Part shown: positions 52,694-61,149 of the stretch, one piece after another
How positions within the stretch are numbered: the first letter of the stretch is position 1
How the letters are laid out: every line of letters begins with the position of its first letter
Origin: Gemmatimonadaceae bacterium
GTDB taxonomy: Bacteria > Gemmatimonadota > Gemmatimonadetes > Gemmatimonadales > Gemmatimonadaceae
DNA length: 64,000 nt
Assembly (NCBI GenBank): GCA_025928335.1
Contig: JAICJQ010000003.1
Span: forward strand, 16,970-80,969
Reading direction: 5' to 3'
Made by a program: the position numbers and the translations under genes
Notes under the pieces: model-generated
What the model was told of the DNA's origin: nothing
What the model saw: only the letters and a program-made list of their open reading frames with translations
The model's database searches: none

Positions 52694-54373
52694 TCAGGCC
52701 CTTACGAGTTTTCTGTACGCGACGCGGTGCGGCTGGTCGGCGTCGGCGCCCTTCCGCTTCTTGAGATCCTCGACGTACGACTGGTAGTTGCCTTCATGCC
52801 ACACGACCTCGCTGTTCCCCTCGAATGCGAGAATGTGGGTGGCAACGCGGTCGAGGAACCAACGATCGTGCGAGATGATCACGGCGCATCCGGCGAAGTC
52901 GACGATTGCGTCCTCGAGCGCGCGCAGTGTATCGACGTCGAGGTCATTCGTCGGCTCGTCGAGCAGCAACACGTTACCGCCGCTCATGAGTGTCTTTGCA
53001 AGATGCAGGCGGTTTCGTTCTCCACCCGACAACAGGCCCACTTTCTTCTGCTGATCGGTGCCCTTGAAGTTGAAGCTCGACAGATAGGCGCGGCTATTGA
53101 GCTCCTTCTTGCCGACCATGATCGTCTCTTGGCCGCCGGATATCTCCTGCCACGCCGTGACGTCGGCGTTGAGCGTGCGATTCTGGTCGGTGTACGCGAC
53201 CTGCACTGTCTCGCCGACTTTGAGCGAACCACCGTCGGGCTGCTCCTGGTCGACGATCATCCGGAACAGTGTCGTCTTGCCCGCGCCGTTCGGCCCGATG
53301 ATTCCCACGATGCCGCCGCGCGGGAGATCGAACGACAGCCCGTCGAACAGCAGCTTCTCACCGAATGCCTTTCTGAGATCGCGCGCCGTCACGACGTCGT
53401 TGCCGAGTCGCGGCGGCGGCGGAATGACGATCTCGTGCTGGAGGATTTTTTCGGCCGTCTCCTGCGCGGCCATCTCTTCGTACTTCTGAATACGCGCCTT
53501 ATTTTTTGCCTGTCGCGCGCGAGGCGCGAGGCGCACCCAGTCGAGCTCGCGTTGCAGCGTGCGCTGCCGTGCGGACTCGGTCTTCTCTTCCTGGGCGAGG
53601 CGGGTGCGCTTCTGGTCGAGCCACGAGGTGTAATTCCCCTCGTAGGGAATTCCGTAGCCGCGATCGAGCTCGAGAATCCAGCCGGCGACGTTGTCGAGGA
53701 AATAGCGGTCGTGCGTGACGGCGACGACGGTGCCGGCGAAGTCGTGCAAATACCGCTCGAGCCAGGCGACGCTCTCGGCGTCGAGGTGGTTCGTCGGCTC
53801 GTCGAGGAGAAGCATGTCGGGCTCCTCGAGCAGCACGCGGCAGAGCGCGACCCGTCGGCGCTCGCCTCCAGATAACGTTGTGACGTTTGCGTCCGCGGGA
53901 GGCAAACGCAACGCGTCCATCGCGACTTCGATCTTATTGTCGAGATTCCACAGGTCGTGCGCGTCGATCTGCTCCTGCACGCGCGCCTGGCGCGCGAGGA
54001 GCTTATCCATCGCCGCGTCGTCCATCGGCTCCGCGAAGGCCATCGAGATGTCCTCGAATTCCTTGAGGAGAGCGCGCTGCGCTCTCACCGCGAGCTCGAC
54101 GTTGCCCTTTACGTCGAGGTTGGGATCGAGCTGGGGCTCCTGCGACAGATAGCCGATGCGCGTTCCTTCACGCGCCCACGCCTCACCCTGAAAGTCGTGG
54201 TCGACGCCCGCCATGATACGGAGCAGCGACGATTTGCCGGCGCCGTTCGCGCCAAGGACGCCAATCTTGGCGCCGTCGTAAAAAGACAGCCAAATACCGC
54301 GCAAGATCTCCCGCGACGGCGGGACGACCTTGCGCAGGTCCTTCATGACATAAATGAACGTCGGGGGAGCCAT
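52694..54373 (-). CDS. ettA: EttA, ABC-F translation factor
   Basis: The ATG at 54373 gives 559 residues, close to the 555 of E. coli EttA; the tracked extension covers a repeat. Two ABC domains are complete. Domain 1 has the Walker A GANGAGKSS, LSGGERRRVALC and DEPTNHLD; domain 2 has GPNGAGKTT, LSGGERNRLHL and DEPTNDLD. The P-site tRNA interaction motif linker lies between them (RTRLAQEEKTESARQRTLQR). The N-terminus FIYVMKDLRKVVPPSREIL matches EttA. It binds the ribosomal E site and gates translation according to ATP/ADP. Single gene with its own terminator-like hairpins downstream. Confidence 0.95.
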   Translation of the reverse strand: MAPPTFIYVMKDLRKVVPPSREILRGIWLSFYDGAKIGVLGANGAGKSSLLRIMAGVDHDFQGEAWAREGTRIGYLSQEPQLDPNLDVKGNVELAVRAQRALLKEFEDISMAFAEPMDDAAMDKLLARQARVQEQIDAHDLWNLDNKIEVAMDALRLPPADANVTTLSGGERRRVALCRVLLEEPDMLLLDEPTNHLDAESVAWLERYLHDFAGTVVAVTHDRYFLDNVAGWILELDRGYGIPYEGNYTSWLDQKRTRLAQEEKTESARQRTLQRELDWVRLAPRARQAKNKARIQKYEEMAAQETAEKILQHEIVIPPPPRLGNDVVTARDLRKAFGEKLLFDGLSFDLPRGGIVGIIGPNGAGKTTLFRMIVDQEQPDGGSLKVGETVQVAYTDQNRTLNADVTAWQEISGGQETIMVGKKELNSRAYLSSFNFKGTDQQKKVGLLSGGERNRLHLAKTLMSGGNVLLLDEPTNDLDVDTLRALEDAIVDFAGCAVIISHDRWFLDRVATHILAFEGNSEVVWHEGNYQSYVEDLKKRKGADADQPHRVAYRKLVRA

Positions 54374-54430
54374 TGATCTCGGTCGGATGAAGCGGAAATG
54401 ATGAGGGATCGCACTCAATTCATTGCGACT

Positions 54431-54520
54431 GGGGTCAGACTCCAACCCGCAACCGCGCAATGGAGCCCACAAGCCCTTCAAGTAGGGTCAGACTCCATTT
54501 CTTGGATGGAGTCTGACCCC
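54431..54520. repeat. GGGGTCAGACTCC repeat with perfect 14-bp stem-loop
   Basis: A first copy of GGGGTCAGACTCC lies at 54431-54443. A second, GGGTCAGACTCCAT (54485-54498), pairs perfectly with ATGGAGTCTGACCC (54506-54519) over a 7-nt loop. The element occupies the gap between the alpha/beta hydrolase stop and the ettA start, and shares its core with the 44629-44717 cluster. Confidence 0.75.
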
Positions 54521-54567
54521 ACCCCGATTTTGGGTGGACTCGCGACGAAATGTACATCGCACCGAGG

Positions 54568-55341
54568 CTATCTCCGGGAGTGATCGGACAGAAAGCGGAT
54601 CACGTCGTCGCCCCAGATCGGGACGCCTTCGGCTCCAAAGATCAAATGACCCGGGGCGATTCCGTCGATCGGTTGCTTGGGCGTGAATGGGGGATAGATC
54701 TTGAGCTCGGCGGGCACTCCGCGGGACGCCAGGATGGCGTGGACGCGACGCGCGCCGTCCACCGTGCCATCGTTCTTCGCCACCATGCAGCAGACAGGCG
54801 TAGTCAGAGCTCGCGCCGCTGCGTCGAGCGCCTCACGAAGCGGCGAGCTGCGCAGGAAGTTCAACGAGCCGCCCGCCTGATTTATCACGGCGAACAGGCG
54901 GTCGGTTCGCGCAGCGGCAAAGACCGAGACGAGCGCGCCGAATGACCACCCCATCATCGCGATCCTCGACGCATCGACCTCCGGCTCGTCCGCGATCGCT
55001 TCGATTGCGGCAAGTGCGTCTCCGGTTTCGGCGACGACGCGGGCAACGAAGAGATCGCGGTAGTCGCCGCGCACCTCCTCGCGAAACGTCGGTCCGTCCG
55101 ACGCCCCGTAGCCGCGGCGTTCGAGAACGAGGACGGCATAGCCGGCGTCGTTCAATAATCGGGCGATGTAGAAAAAGGGCCGTTCCGACCGCTCGTCGCC
55201 GAAGCGCAGGCCGTGGTTGTAGATGACCAGCGGAAACGGCCCGCTGCTCATCGGCTTGAAGAGGTAGGACTGGAGCCGCAGCCCATCATGCTCGTAGAAC
55301 AGCTCCGCATATGCCGGCTTTGCGGGCTTCTCTTCCGCCAT
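54568..55341 (-). CDS. Alpha/beta hydrolase (dienelactone hydrolase-like)
   Basis: A 257-residue cytoplasmic hydrolase. The nucleophile elbow GWSFGA contains Ser133, with Asp191 (VAKNDGTVDG) and His232 (APGHLIF) completing the triad in the expected order. FPLVIYNHGLRFGDE forms the oxyanion-side strand, and VLVLERRGYGASDGP the next strand. The family includes dienelactone hydrolases and S9-type peptidase relatives; the substrate is unknown. Its ATG shares one base with the MarR-GNAT stop, so both are under that gene's palindromic operator. Confidence 0.92.
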   Translation of the reverse strand: MAEEKPAKPAYAELFYEHDGLRLQSYLFKPMSSGPFPLVIYNHGLRFGDERSERPFFYIARLLNDAGYAVLVLERRGYGASDGPTFREEVRGDYRDLFVARVVAETGDALAAIEAIADEPEVDASRIAMMGWSFGALVSVFAAARTDRLFAVINQAGGSLNFLRSSPLREALDAAARALTTPVCCMVAKNDGTVDGARRVHAILASRGVPAELKIYPPFTPKQPIDGIAPGHLIFGAEGVPIWGDDVIRFLSDHSRR

Positions 55342-56273
55342 CAGCGGTTGGACGTGAGCTCGAGACGCCAGAACTCCGCGGTCGTCGGATTGCCGAACAT
55401 CCTGTGTTTCTCAGCGCCGACACGCTTGAATCCGGCGGCCTCGTAAAGGCGGCGGGCGGCGGTGAGCTCGCTCTGCGTCCAGAGCTCGATGCGCCTGTAG
55501 CCGGCATCGCGGGCGAAGCGCACGACCTCGTCGACCAGACGCGCGCCGAGTCCGAGTCCGCGCGCCGAAGGCTCGACCAAGAGCAGCCGCAGCTTCGCCG
55601 TCGTCTTTGATTTGGCGACGACGAAGATCGTCCCCACGATCTGTCCGTCACGCTCGGCGATCCAACAACGCTCGCGTTTTCGGTCCAACTTCTTGATGAA
55701 TCGCGCGACGATCTCGGCCACGAGCGCTTCGAAGCGCTCGTCGTAGCCGTATTCGTCGGCGTAGAGTGCGCCGTGGCGATGGACGATCCAACCCATGTCG
55801 CCGGGCTGGTGCTCGCGCAGCGTGAACGACTCGGCGGCGGCCTCGCGATCGAGTGTGCGGCGGATCGTGCTCATGGCGTCGACGACGCGTGTGCGTTCGA
55901 CCGCGCCGAGCGGCTCGAGTAATCCGGCGATGGCACGCCGCGCGCGCTGATCGAGTGGCGCAAAGGCCCGGCGCCCGGCGGCGGTCAATCGTAGTCGCGA
56001 ATGTCGTCTGTCGCTCGGATCCGGACGCGCCGTCACCAGCCCGCGCGTCCGAAACGACGTGAGCGTTCGGCTCAAATAGCCTGGATCAAGCCCCAGGACT
56101 TCGGCGATGTCCGATGCCGTCGGATTCTCGCGATGGGCTAGCTCGTACAGGACACGGACTTCGGTGAGTGAAAAGCCGCTGTCCACGTAGGAGTCACCCA
56201 GCGCCCCGATGCGAGCCGTGTAGAACCGATTGAAGTGGCGAACCTGATCGGCGTGCTGTTCGAGACGGCGCAT
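55341..56273 (-). CDS. MarR-family regulator fused to GNAT acetyltransferase
   Basis: The ATG at 56273, preceded by GGAGG, gives 310 residues, the normal length of this fusion. Residues ~1-150 are a MarR winged helix (FSLTEVRVLYELAHRENPTASDIAEVLGLDPGYLSRTL; RRHSRLRLTAAGRRAF). Residues ~155-310 are a GNAT domain with the acetyl-CoA loop SARGLGLGARLVDEVVRFARDAGY and LYEAAGFKRVG. Such proteins couple gene regulation to acetylation of a small molecule. A 25-bp palindrome just upstream is the likely operator. It is coupled to the alpha/beta hydrolase gene. Confidence 0.94.
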   Translation of the reverse strand: MRRLEQHADQVRHFNRFYTARIGALGDSYVDSGFSLTEVRVLYELAHRENPTASDIAEVLGLDPGYLSRTLTSFRTRGLVTARPDPSDRRHSRLRLTAAGRRAFAPLDQRARRAIAGLLEPLGAVERTRVVDAMSTIRRTLDREAAAESFTLREHQPGDMGWIVHRHGALYADEYGYDERFEALVAEIVARFIKKLDRKRERCWIAERDGQIVGTIFVVAKSKTTAKLRLLLVEPSARGLGLGARLVDEVVRFARDAGYRRIELWTQSELTAARRLYEAAGFKRVGAEKHRMFGNPTTAEFWRLELTSNR

Positions 56274-56289
56274 GCCTCCAGTCTCGGGC

Positions 56290-56314
56290 CGATAGTTGAC
56301 TTTGTCAACTATCG
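56290..56314 (-). promoter_or_regulatory. 25-bp palindromic operator of the MarR-GNAT operon
   Basis: CGATAGTTGAC-TTT-GTCAACTATCG is a perfect 11-bp dyad with a 3-bp centre. It starts 17 bp before the ATG and contains TTGACA on the minus strand, a perfect -35 hexamer, so a bound MarR dimer would cover the promoter. No good -10 is found at the right distance. Confidence 0.75.
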
Positions 56315-56328
56315 CGGCGCCGGCCGGG

Positions 56329-57045
56329 TCAGCCCTTGTGCTCGTGGGCGGCGGCGTGATCGTGATCCATGCCAAACACCGTTCCGAGGTCGTTCCCTTC
56401 GAACACGTTCGCGTGAATCATCCAGCCGAACAGGTTGGGATGGAAGTCGCCGTGCACGGCGTCGCACTCGGCCTTGGTCGAGATCGGACTCTCGGGGCCG
56501 AATAGGGGATGGCTGTCGCGCGTCTCGAGCCAACGCAGGTCGTCGCCCTTTTTGGGCATGCACCAATTCACGTGCTTGTGCCAGCGGGCGATGCTGAGCG
56601 GAACCCGATCGTTGAGGCGGTCGGGCGAGGTGTTCTTCGGCATCGTGTACATGGCGCCGACCAAAACCAGCCTTCCGTCGGACCCCCTCTTGTAGAGGAG
56701 CGACGTCGGTTTCGACGGGTTGAAGTGAAATGCGGCCTCAAAGCCGCGGGCGTTGTTCGTGAAGTGAAAGATCTTCTGGTTTTTGAGACCGGGCAGGAAC
56801 ATGTGATAGCCATCGGCTTCGGCGACGGCAGTATCCTTGTACTTCTCGATCGCCTGACGCAGCTCACCCGCCAGCTTCGTGGCGCGGGCGCTATCGCCCG
56901 GTGCGGGGCGACGTTCCGGTGAAAGCTCGGTATGCTTCGAGGCGATGGGATCCATTTCCATCTGGGCCCCTGCCGGTCTGGCTTGCGACAGCAATGTGAC
57001 GCCGATCCCGATCACCAACCCCATTTTGGTGTAGTTTTTCCTCAT
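56329..57045 (-). CDS. Exported His-rich protein of unknown function
   Basis: A 238-residue protein with a signal peptide (YTKMGLVIGIGVTLLS, cleaved after AGAQ). The mature part has many His and aromatic residues: EADGYHMFLPGLKNQKIFHFTN, HKHVNWCMPK, HGDFHPNLFGWMIHANVFEG and a terminal GMDHDHAAAHEHKG. The conserved His/Trp/Cys spacing suggests metal binding, possibly copper or zinc, but I do not recognise a named family. Its start codon overlaps that of the divergent CcdA gene. Confidence 0.8.
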   Translation of the reverse strand: MRKNYTKMGLVIGIGVTLLSQARPAGAQMEMDPIASKHTELSPERRPAPGDSARATKLAGELRQAIEKYKDTAVAEADGYHMFLPGLKNQKIFHFTNNARGFEAAFHFNPSKPTSLLYKRGSDGRLVLVGAMYTMPKNTSPDRLNDRVPLSIARWHKHVNWCMPKKGDDLRWLETRDSHPLFGPESPISTKAECDAVHGDFHPNLFGWMIHANVFEGNDLGTVFGMDHDHAAAHEHKG

Positions 57046-57775
57046 GTTCCTCGACCTCTCTCTTCCCAATCTTTCCGGAAATCCGCTCGCGGCTATCCCC
57101 GCCCTGTTCGCGGGCGGTGTCCTGACGAGTTTGACTCCGTGCGTTTACCCCATGATCCCCATCACGGCGGCGATCGTTGGAGGAACCACGGCTTCTCAGG
57201 GCGCCACTGCCCCCGCCGGACGGGCCCGTTTGCGGCCCGTGGTCCTTACGCTCACCTACGTGCTGGGGCTGGCGTTGGTTTACTCCGCGCTGGGGCTGTT
57301 CGCGGGAATGAGTGGAACGCTCTTCGGTTCGGTGAGTAGCAATCCATGGCTGTACTTCGCCATGGCGAACGTGCTACTGATCGCGGCATTGGCGATGCTC
57401 GACGCGGTTCCGATCCGGGTGCCGACGACGACGCTCGAGTGGGCGGCCACGGCGGGAAAGGGAGGCCGCTTCTCCGGCGCGTTCGCCATGGGTGCGATGT
57501 CCGGCCTCGTCGCGGCGCCCTGTTCGGCGCCTGTGATGGCGGCGGTGCTGACCTGGGTCGCATCAACGAAAAGCGCCGTCCTCGGGTTTATCTATTTGTT
57601 CGTGTTTTCGCTGGGAATGTGCACGCTGCTGGTCGTCGTTGGCGTGGGGTCGGGAACGATCGCGCGCCTTCCGCGCGCGGGCATGTGGATGGTGTGGGTG
57701 AAGCGATTCTTCGCGATCGTCATGATCGGCGTCGCCGAGTACTACCTCGTCAAAATGGGACAGTTGATACTATGA
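57044..57775 (+). CDS. CcdA/DsbD-like membrane thiol-redox transporter
   Basis: A 243-residue membrane protein with about six to eight helices, matching the DsbD beta-domain/CcdA family. The two redox cysteines are C33 (LTPCVYPMIPIT) and C160 (VAAPCSAPVMAAVL), at the conserved positions in TM1 and TM4. It passes electrons from cytoplasmic thioredoxin to periplasmic partners. Here the partner is very likely the TlpA-like protein, whose start overlaps its stop as ATGA. Confidence 0.93.
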   Translation: MFLDLSLPNLSGNPLAAIPALFAGGVLTSLTPCVYPMIPITAAIVGGTTASQGATAPAGRARLRPVVLTLTYVLGLALVYSALGLFAGMSGTLFGSVSSNPWLYFAMANVLLIAALAMLDAVPIRVPTTTLEWAATAGKGGRFSGAFAMGAMSGLVAAPCSAPVMAAVLTWVASTKSAVLGFIYLFVFSLGMCTLLVVVGVGSGTIARLPRAGMWMVWVKRFFAIVMIGVAEYYLVKMGQLIL

Positions 57776-58290
57776 GAGGTCCTAGATCCTGGGTCTCAGA
57801 TCCTCGATGGTTGATCGCGGCGGCGTTCATTGTGTCGGCGCCAGTCGCGGCGGCGAGAGCGCAGGATGTCGGGCTCGAGGTGGGTAGCGCGGCGCCGGCG
57901 GCGAAAGTGCACACGCTCGACGGCAAGGAAGCGGATCTCGCGCAGTACATCGGCAAGACGCCGATCGTGATGGAGTTCTGGGCCATCTGGTGTCCGAACT
58001 GCAAGGAGCTCGAGCCGGCGCTGGTCGCCGCGTCGAAAAAGTACGGCAACCAGGTGAAGTTCATCGGCATGGCAGTCTCGGTGAACGAGACACCCGAGAA
58101 GGTGAAAGCCTTCGTCGAAAAACACGGGCTCCCCGGCGACCAATTCTTCGACACGAAGGGCAATGCATCGGGAGCGTACGACGCTCCAGCCACGTCGTAC
58201 GTCGTCGTGATCAACAAGGCGGGCAAGGTCGTCTACACGGGCCTCGGCGGCAGGCAGAACCTCGAAGCGGCGATCAAGAAAGCGTTATAG
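57772..58290 (+). CDS. TlpA-family thioredoxin-like lipoprotein or secreted protein
   Basis: The track lists a longer wrong-frame fusion (57346); the real ATG at 57772 overlaps the CcdA stop. The 172-residue protein has a signal (WLIAAAFIVSAPVAAARAQ) and a thioredoxin fold with the redox motif WCPNC (C74, C77), PIVMEFWAIWC and the cis-Pro region PATSYVVVINKAG. It is a TlpA/ResA-type periplasmic reductant, fed by the CcdA-like protein, acting for example on apocytochrome c or other disulfides. It ends 6 bp inside the convergent decarboxylase gene. Confidence 0.92.
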   Translation: MRGPRSWVSDPRWLIAAAFIVSAPVAAARAQDVGLEVGSAAPAAKVHTLDGKEADLAQYIGKTPIVMEFWAIWCPNCKELEPALVAASKKYGNQVKFIGMAVSVNETPEKVKAFVEKHGLPGDQFFDTKGNASGAYDAPATSYVVVINKAGKVVYTGLGGRQNLEAAIKKAL

Positions 58291-59754
58291 CTCGCGTTCC
58301 AGCCTCGCGCCGACGCGCGCGAGGCCGTCGAGGATGTCGCGAATATCGCCCGGGGTCGTGCGCGGGTTCATCAGCGTGACGCGCAGCACGCGGCGCCCGC
58401 CAAGGTTGGTCGCCGTGATCCAGCCTTCGCCCGATTGGTTGTAGCGCTCGCGCAGGTCGCGGTTGACCGCGTCGAGAGCGTCTTCGTTGAGCCGGCCACT
58501 GCCGACGTAGCGAAAGCAGAGGATATTGCACTCGGGCTCGTGCAATGCGACGAAATACGCTCGTTCGAGGATCTCCTCGAACATGAAGCGCGCGAGATCG
58601 CAGAAATAATCGTACAGGTCGCCGAGTGCGTCGGCGCCGTAGCGTTGCAGTGCGACCCACAGCTTCAAGGCGTCGGCCCGACGTGAGCACATGAAGCTCC
58701 GCTGACCCTGATCCCAGGACTTCTCGGCCTGCGCGTCATTGAAGAGGTACGGCGCGCGCTGTGAGAATGCGGCGTCCAGATCGCCCGCTTCGCGCACGAG
58801 CAGCGTTCCGACCTGCGACGGCAGAAGCATCATCTTGTGCGGGTCCCAGGCGAGCGAGCGGACGCGGTCGATGCCGCGGAGCCGTCCGCGATGCGTCGTC
58901 GACAGCAGCGCCGAGGCGCCGTGCGCGCCGTCCAGATGCAGCCAGATCCCAAACTCGTCGCAGATGGACGCGATGGCGTCCAGATCGTCGAATGATCCGG
59001 TGGCGGTGGATCCCGCTGTGGCGACGACCGCCAGCACGCGACGGTTGTCGTGCCTGAGATCGCGAACGCGCGCCGCCAGTGCCTCGGGGTCCATCCGGTA
59101 CTCGCGCGACGGAACCGAGAGCACGTTCCGCATGCCGATGCCGAGTTGCGCGCCGGCGCGCGTGACCGCGTAGTGCGCGTGTTCGCCGCAGAGGAGCACG
59201 GGCGGATTCGCGCCAATCCCATCGGTCCACGCATCGGGAAGCGCGGCGGCGCGTGCGGCGAGCAGTCCGGTGAATGTTGCCTCGGTTCCGCCGCTCGTCA
59301 GCGTGCCACCGCTCCGAGAGGAAAAGCCCGCGAGCTCGCACAGCCATGAAATCACTTGATGCTCGAGCACCGTCCCGACCGGTGACATCTCGAACACGGC
59401 GACCGACTGATTGAGGGCCGCCGTGATCGGCTCGGTCCAAACCGCGGCGGGCAACGGGCCGGCGATCTGGTGTCCAACGTACCGAGGATGCCACAAATGG
59501 TTGGCGTCGGGAATCACTTGCGCGCGCAACCGGTCGATGATCGCGTCGACGGAGTGCGCGGCGCGCGGCAGCGGCTCGTCGAATCGGCGGGCGATCTCCG
59601 ACGGTGACAACGCCGTCGAGACACGACCCTCGCGACGCCGTGTTTCGGCGAAATACGACGCCGCGACCTCGACGAATTTCGCCGCAACCTCTGGCGCGGT
59701 ATCCACTTCGATCTCGGAAAGAATCGTTGGCGGCGCGAGTCTCGTCTCCATCAT
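58285..59754 (-). CDS. PLP-dependent group II decarboxylase/aspartate aminotransferase-superfamily enzyme
   Basis: A 489-residue cytoplasmic enzyme. The PLP lysine is K307 in AWDPHKMML; other fold motifs are TLTSGGTEATFTGLLAARA, CGEHAHYAVTRAGAQLG and IWLHLDGAHGA. NHLWHPRYVGHQIAGPLP near the N-terminus is typical of the group II decarboxylase family (aromatic-amino-acid, glutamate and 2,4-diaminobutyrate decarboxylases). The substrate cannot be assigned. It is coupled upstream to the 2'-5' RNA ligase-like gene. Confidence 0.92.
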   Translation of the reverse strand: MMETRLAPPTILSEIEVDTAPEVAAKFVEVAASYFAETRRREGRVSTALSPSEIARRFDEPLPRAAHSVDAIIDRLRAQVIPDANHLWHPRYVGHQIAGPLPAAVWTEPITAALNQSVAVFEMSPVGTVLEHQVISWLCELAGFSSRSGGTLTSGGTEATFTGLLAARAAALPDAWTDGIGANPPVLLCGEHAHYAVTRAGAQLGIGMRNVLSVPSREYRMDPEALAARVRDLRHDNRRVLAVVATAGSTATGSFDDLDAIASICDEFGIWLHLDGAHGASALLSTTHRGRLRGIDRVRSLAWDPHKMMLLPSQVGTLLVREAGDLDAAFSQRAPYLFNDAQAEKSWDQGQRSFMCSRRADALKLWVALQRYGADALGDLYDYFCDLARFMFEEILERAYFVALHEPECNILCFRYVGSGRLNEDALDAVNRDLRERYNQSGEGWITATNLGGRRVLRVTLMNPRTTPGDIRDILDGLARVGARLEREL

Positions 59755-60275
59755 CCGGTCAGTGGCACGTCGAGGATTTTTTTCGTTCGAGTGAGATCGA
59801 TCGCGCGATACGCCTGGATCGAGTCGATCAAGAGCGGATCTTCAAAGCGCGTCCGCAGCAGCGTCCGCAAAGCGTCCCACGACAGCTCGGGATAGAAGCT
59901 GAGCGTGAGGTGCGGCGTAAAGGTAAACCTGGCCGCTTCGTACTCGACCCCGCTCAGCTTGATGCGTTCATGCAATGCGCGAATCGGCCCGTTGGGGTCG
60001 ATCGGCATGACGACGACAGTGCTTTGCATGAAGCGCATTGGCGGCTGAAGACGAACGGCGAACGGCGCCGTCGCGGCCGCGACGGGCTCCAGCGCGACCC
60101 GAAGTGCTGCGTCGCTCACACCGGGCGAGATCGGACCCATGCCCGAGGATCCGGTGATCGTCACGTGCGGCGGTAGCTCGGCCGCCATACGAGGGTCGAC
60201 CCGGCGCTGAATCTCGAGCACGCGGGCGGCCATCTCGCCGCGGAGCTCGGACATCACGATGATGCCCGGCTTCAC
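59751..60275 (-). CDS. 2'-5' RNA ligase/cyclic phosphodiesterase-like (2H) protein
   Basis: A 174-residue 2H-phosphoesterase. Both catalytic HxT motifs are present, H37-V-T39 (PPHVTITG) and H122-L-T124 (TPHLTLSFY), separated by the usual ~80 residues. The family ligates or hydrolyses RNA with 2'-5' or cyclic phosphate ends. The ATG lies 22 bp downstream of the PAP2 gene, and its stop overlaps the decarboxylase ATG (ATGA). Confidence 0.9.
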   Translation of the reverse strand: MKPGIIVMSELRGEMAARVLEIQRRVDPRMAAELPPHVTITGSSGMGPISPGVSDAALRVALEPVAAATAPFAVRLQPPMRFMQSTVVVMPIDPNGPIRALHERIKLSGVEYEAARFTFTPHLTLSFYPELSWDALRTLLRTRFEDPLLIDSIQAYRAIDLTRTKKILDVPLTG

Positions 60276-60297
60276 GCCACGCCCACGCTATGGGACG

Positions 60298-61149
60298 TCA
60301 GCGGCCGAGCGCGGGAAGAATCGAGAAGGAAAACCGATGCAGACGATCCGCCGACACGGACGCATTGAGGAGCCATCGATCGATTCGATTGCCAGGATGG
60401 GTACGATGATAGCGTACCACCTTGGTGCCGGCGAAGGTGCCGATCATAGCGCCGGTGATCACGTCGCTCGCCCAGTGGCGGTTGTTGTACATGCGCGAGA
60501 GACCGACGGCGGTCGCTCCGCCGTAGAGAATCGGCCCGATTCCGAAGTATGTCAGCTGCGGCCACCAGCGACTCGTCTCGGCGCTCACCGCCGCCGCCGC
60601 CGCAAACGCGGCGGTCGTATGCCCGGACGGGAACGATCGATACTCTTCGCCGGCGTGAAAGCCGCGAAGCAGCTTCCAGTCGTTGGGGTTGGGGCTCACC
60701 GTGTCGACGAATGGGCGCGCGCGCCCAAAGAAATCCTTGAGCACCGTGCCAGTGACGGCCCCGATCGCCAGCGCTTCGGTGCCGTGGAGCCCGACCTGCG
60801 CGAGGCGTTCGCTGTGGGTGAGCCGACCCGTGGCATACATCGTCACGCCGATGATGCCCGATCCAGGCAGCGCGATGTTTCGAACGATCGCCGCGCTCTT
60901 CTGAAAGATGGAGTTCTTCTGGCGATAAGGCTGCTGCAGCAGGAGCGCGGCCTGCTTGTCGAGGGGATGCGCCGCGAACGTCGCGACGACGAACCCCGCG
61001 GCGAGTACGCCATCGCGCCAGGTGAACAACGGAGGCGGGGAGGACGTGGTCTGGATTTGTGCCGACGCAACAGTCGAGCTGACGATCAGCAGCCCAGCGC
61101 AGGCCAGGCGCGCCGCCGTGTGTCGCTTATTTGTCGAGCGTGATTTCAC
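60298..61149 (-). CDS. PAP2-family phosphatase, exported/membrane
   Basis: The GTG at 61149 is used; the tracked extension reads as a shadow of the PLD gene. The 283-residue protein has a signal-like N-terminus ending in VASAQ and full PAP2 motifs: KDFFGRARP (KxxxxxxRP), SFPSGHTT and SRMYNNRHWASD (SRxxxxxHxxxD). By family it dephosphorylates lipid phosphates at the outer face of the inner membrane. It overlaps the phospholipase D-like gene by 23 bp, suggesting joint work on phospholipids. It is not a close copy of the 22451 protein. Confidence 0.92.
   Translation of the reverse strand: MKSRSTNKRHTAARLACAGLLIVSSTVASAQIQTTSSPPPLFTWRDGVLAAGFVVATFAAHPLDKQAALLLQQPYRQKNSIFQKSAAIVRNIALPGSGIIGVTMYATGRLTHSERLAQVGLHGTEALAIGAVTGTVLKDFFGRARPFVDTVSPNPNDWKLLRGFHAGEEYRSFPSGHTTAAFAAAAAVSAETSRWWPQLTYFGIGPILYGGATAVGLSRMYNNRHWASDVITGAMIGTFAGTKVVRYHRTHPGNRIDRWLLNASVSADRLHRFSFSILPALGR

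Noticed and set aside
52304-53875. 523-aa plus-strand ORF across ADOP 3 and ettA
   Set aside because: Spans antisense of two real genes and the gap between them; shadow.
57346-58290. 314-aa ORF suggesting a fusion upstream of TlpA
   Set aside because: The first ~140 residues are the wrong frame of the CcdA gene; the real TlpA start is the ATG at 57772.
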